NCBI GenBank assembly: GCA_002709225.1
Contig: PAQH01000157.1
Span: 1 to 53,017 of the forward strand
Direction of reading: 5' to 3'
Source of the DNA: Planctomycetaceae bacterium
GTDB taxonomy: Bacteria > Planctomycetota > Planctomycetia > Pirellulales > Pirellulaceae
Length of the DNA stretch: 53,017 nt
Shown here: one piece after another, positions 52,645-53,017 of the stretch
How positions within the stretch are numbered: the stretch's first letter is position 1
How the letters are laid out: each line of letters opens with the position of its first letter
The notes under the pieces: generated by a model
The model's input: only the letters and a program-made list of their open reading frames with translations
Told to the model about the DNA's origin: nothing
Database searches by the model: none
Position numbers and translations under genes: made by a program

Positions 52645-53017
52645 ATGCGTACCGGTAACCCGGCGTTGAATGAAAAGACGTTCCAGCAATTTCACGTGCC
52701 GGACACCAGCGTCACGATGACGCTGGATGGTACGGTATTCAAGACCGGCATCCTGCTGCTATTGGTCGTAGTGGCGGCTGTATTCAGTTGGGGCGAACTG
52801 GCCGGAGGTGCGCCCTTGGCGATCCCGTTCTTGTTGGGAGGCTTGCTTGGTGGATTTGTGTTCGCCCTGGTGACAATTTTCAAGCCGGCCTGGTCACCGT
52901 TGACGGCCCCGCTTTACGCGGTTTTTGAAGGCGCGTTCCTGGGCGCGATCTCGCTCATGTTTAATGGGGCTTATCCAGGTATTGTTTTTCAGGCGGTGGT
53001 ACTGACGTTCGGAACGC
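52645..53017 (+). CDS. Bax inhibitor-1 / YccA family membrane protein, 5' part only
   Basis: The first 124 codons of a gene cut by the right window edge. ATG 52645 has AGGAG 6 nt upstream. It begins MRTGNPALNEKTFQQFHVPD, the conserved N-terminus of the BaxI_1 (YccA/Bax1-I) subfamily. The hydrophobic segments TGILLLLVVVAAVFSW, IPFLLGGLLGGFVFALVTIF and LYAVFEGAFLGAISLMFNGA follow, the last matching the conserved second-half helices. These are inner-membrane proteins, proposed ion channels or regulators of membrane proteolysis; the function in planctomycetes is unknown. The frame runs to the edge without a stop. Confidence 0.9.
   Translation, partial: MRTGNPALNEKTFQQFHVPDTSVTMTLDGTVFKTGILLLLVVVAAVFSWGELAGGAPLAIPFLLGGLLGGFVFALVTIFKPAWSPLTAPLYAVFEGAFLGAISLMFNGAYPGIVFQAVVLTFGT

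Noticed and set aside
1-53017. Insertion sequences, integrases, phage or toxin-antitoxin genes
   Set aside because: No transposase, integrase, phage structural gene or terminal inverted repeat was recognised on either strand.

Overview
The window reads as a planctomycete chromosome segment, most like the Pirellulales / Rhodopirellula group. The evidence is the gene content: planctomycete cytochrome c + DUF1549 + DUF1553 proteins paired with DUF1501 proteins, a DUF1559-type domain, an N-terminal LEPR-XLL-type motif on a secreted protease, a sulfatase, several secreted beta-propeller proteins and many Tat or Sec signal sequences. GC content is moderately high, genes are mostly single or in short operons, and no rRNA, tRNA, CRISPR array, insertion sequence or phage gene was seen.

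Layout. 1-3000: the 5' part of a LamG protein (minus strand, cut by the window edge), a decayed leucine-rich-repeat remnant, and an EF-hand / DUF1559 lipoprotein. 3000-8400: DUF1801 protein, membrane-anchored TAXI-type binding protein, cupin, tandem-domain esterase, enolase-superfamily dehydratase. 8600-11440: a ModE-like regulator and a complete tungstate ABC transporter (tupA-tupB-tupC). 11700-13800: a frameshifted secreted protein and a DUF434 protein. 14000-20500: sulfatase, a large secreted carbohydrate-enzyme-like protein, and a PhoD phosphatase. 20490-23060: a DUF167 pseudogene and a TlpA-HEAT protein. 23200-29500: beta-helix protein, GH32/43-like protein, BNR-like protein, TPP enzyme. 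29700-34470: DUF1501/EF-hand protein, a bacterial eRF1-like (baeRF) protein, a sialidase-like protein. 34500-40780: esterase and the DUF1501 / cytochrome-DUF1549-DUF1553 pair. 41100-49590: methyltransferase, PQQ-type propeller, two-domain hydrolase, then a tightly coupled four-gene operon (VOC protein, Gfo/Idh/MocA oxidoreductase, an unrecognised conserved-looking protein, amidohydrolase). 49840-52380: a subtilase behind a sigma-54-like promoter. 52645-end: the start of a Bax inhibitor-1 family protein.

The standout observation is the minus-strand gene at 20799-23057. It is a single open frame of 752 codons interrupted only by one UGA (22839-22841). That UGA sits exactly where the first cysteine of the thioredoxin CxxC motif should be, giving W-UGA-P-P-C. 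A perfect 6-bp hairpin with the loop GGUC follows 25 nt downstream. This is what a selenocysteine-containing (UxxC) secreted thioredoxin fused to HEAT repeats would look like. The main alternative is a nonsense mutation or base-call error, and no selenocysteine machinery gene lies in the window to settle it.

As a whole the window looks like a polysaccharide- and organic-matter-degrading lifestyle (sulfatase, esterases, lyase-like and sialidase-like proteins, sugar-acid dehydratase, oxidoreductase/amidohydrolase operon) with trace-element use (tungstate uptake, possible selenium use). Several relics (LRR, DUF167, the frameshifted secreted protein) show ongoing gene decay.
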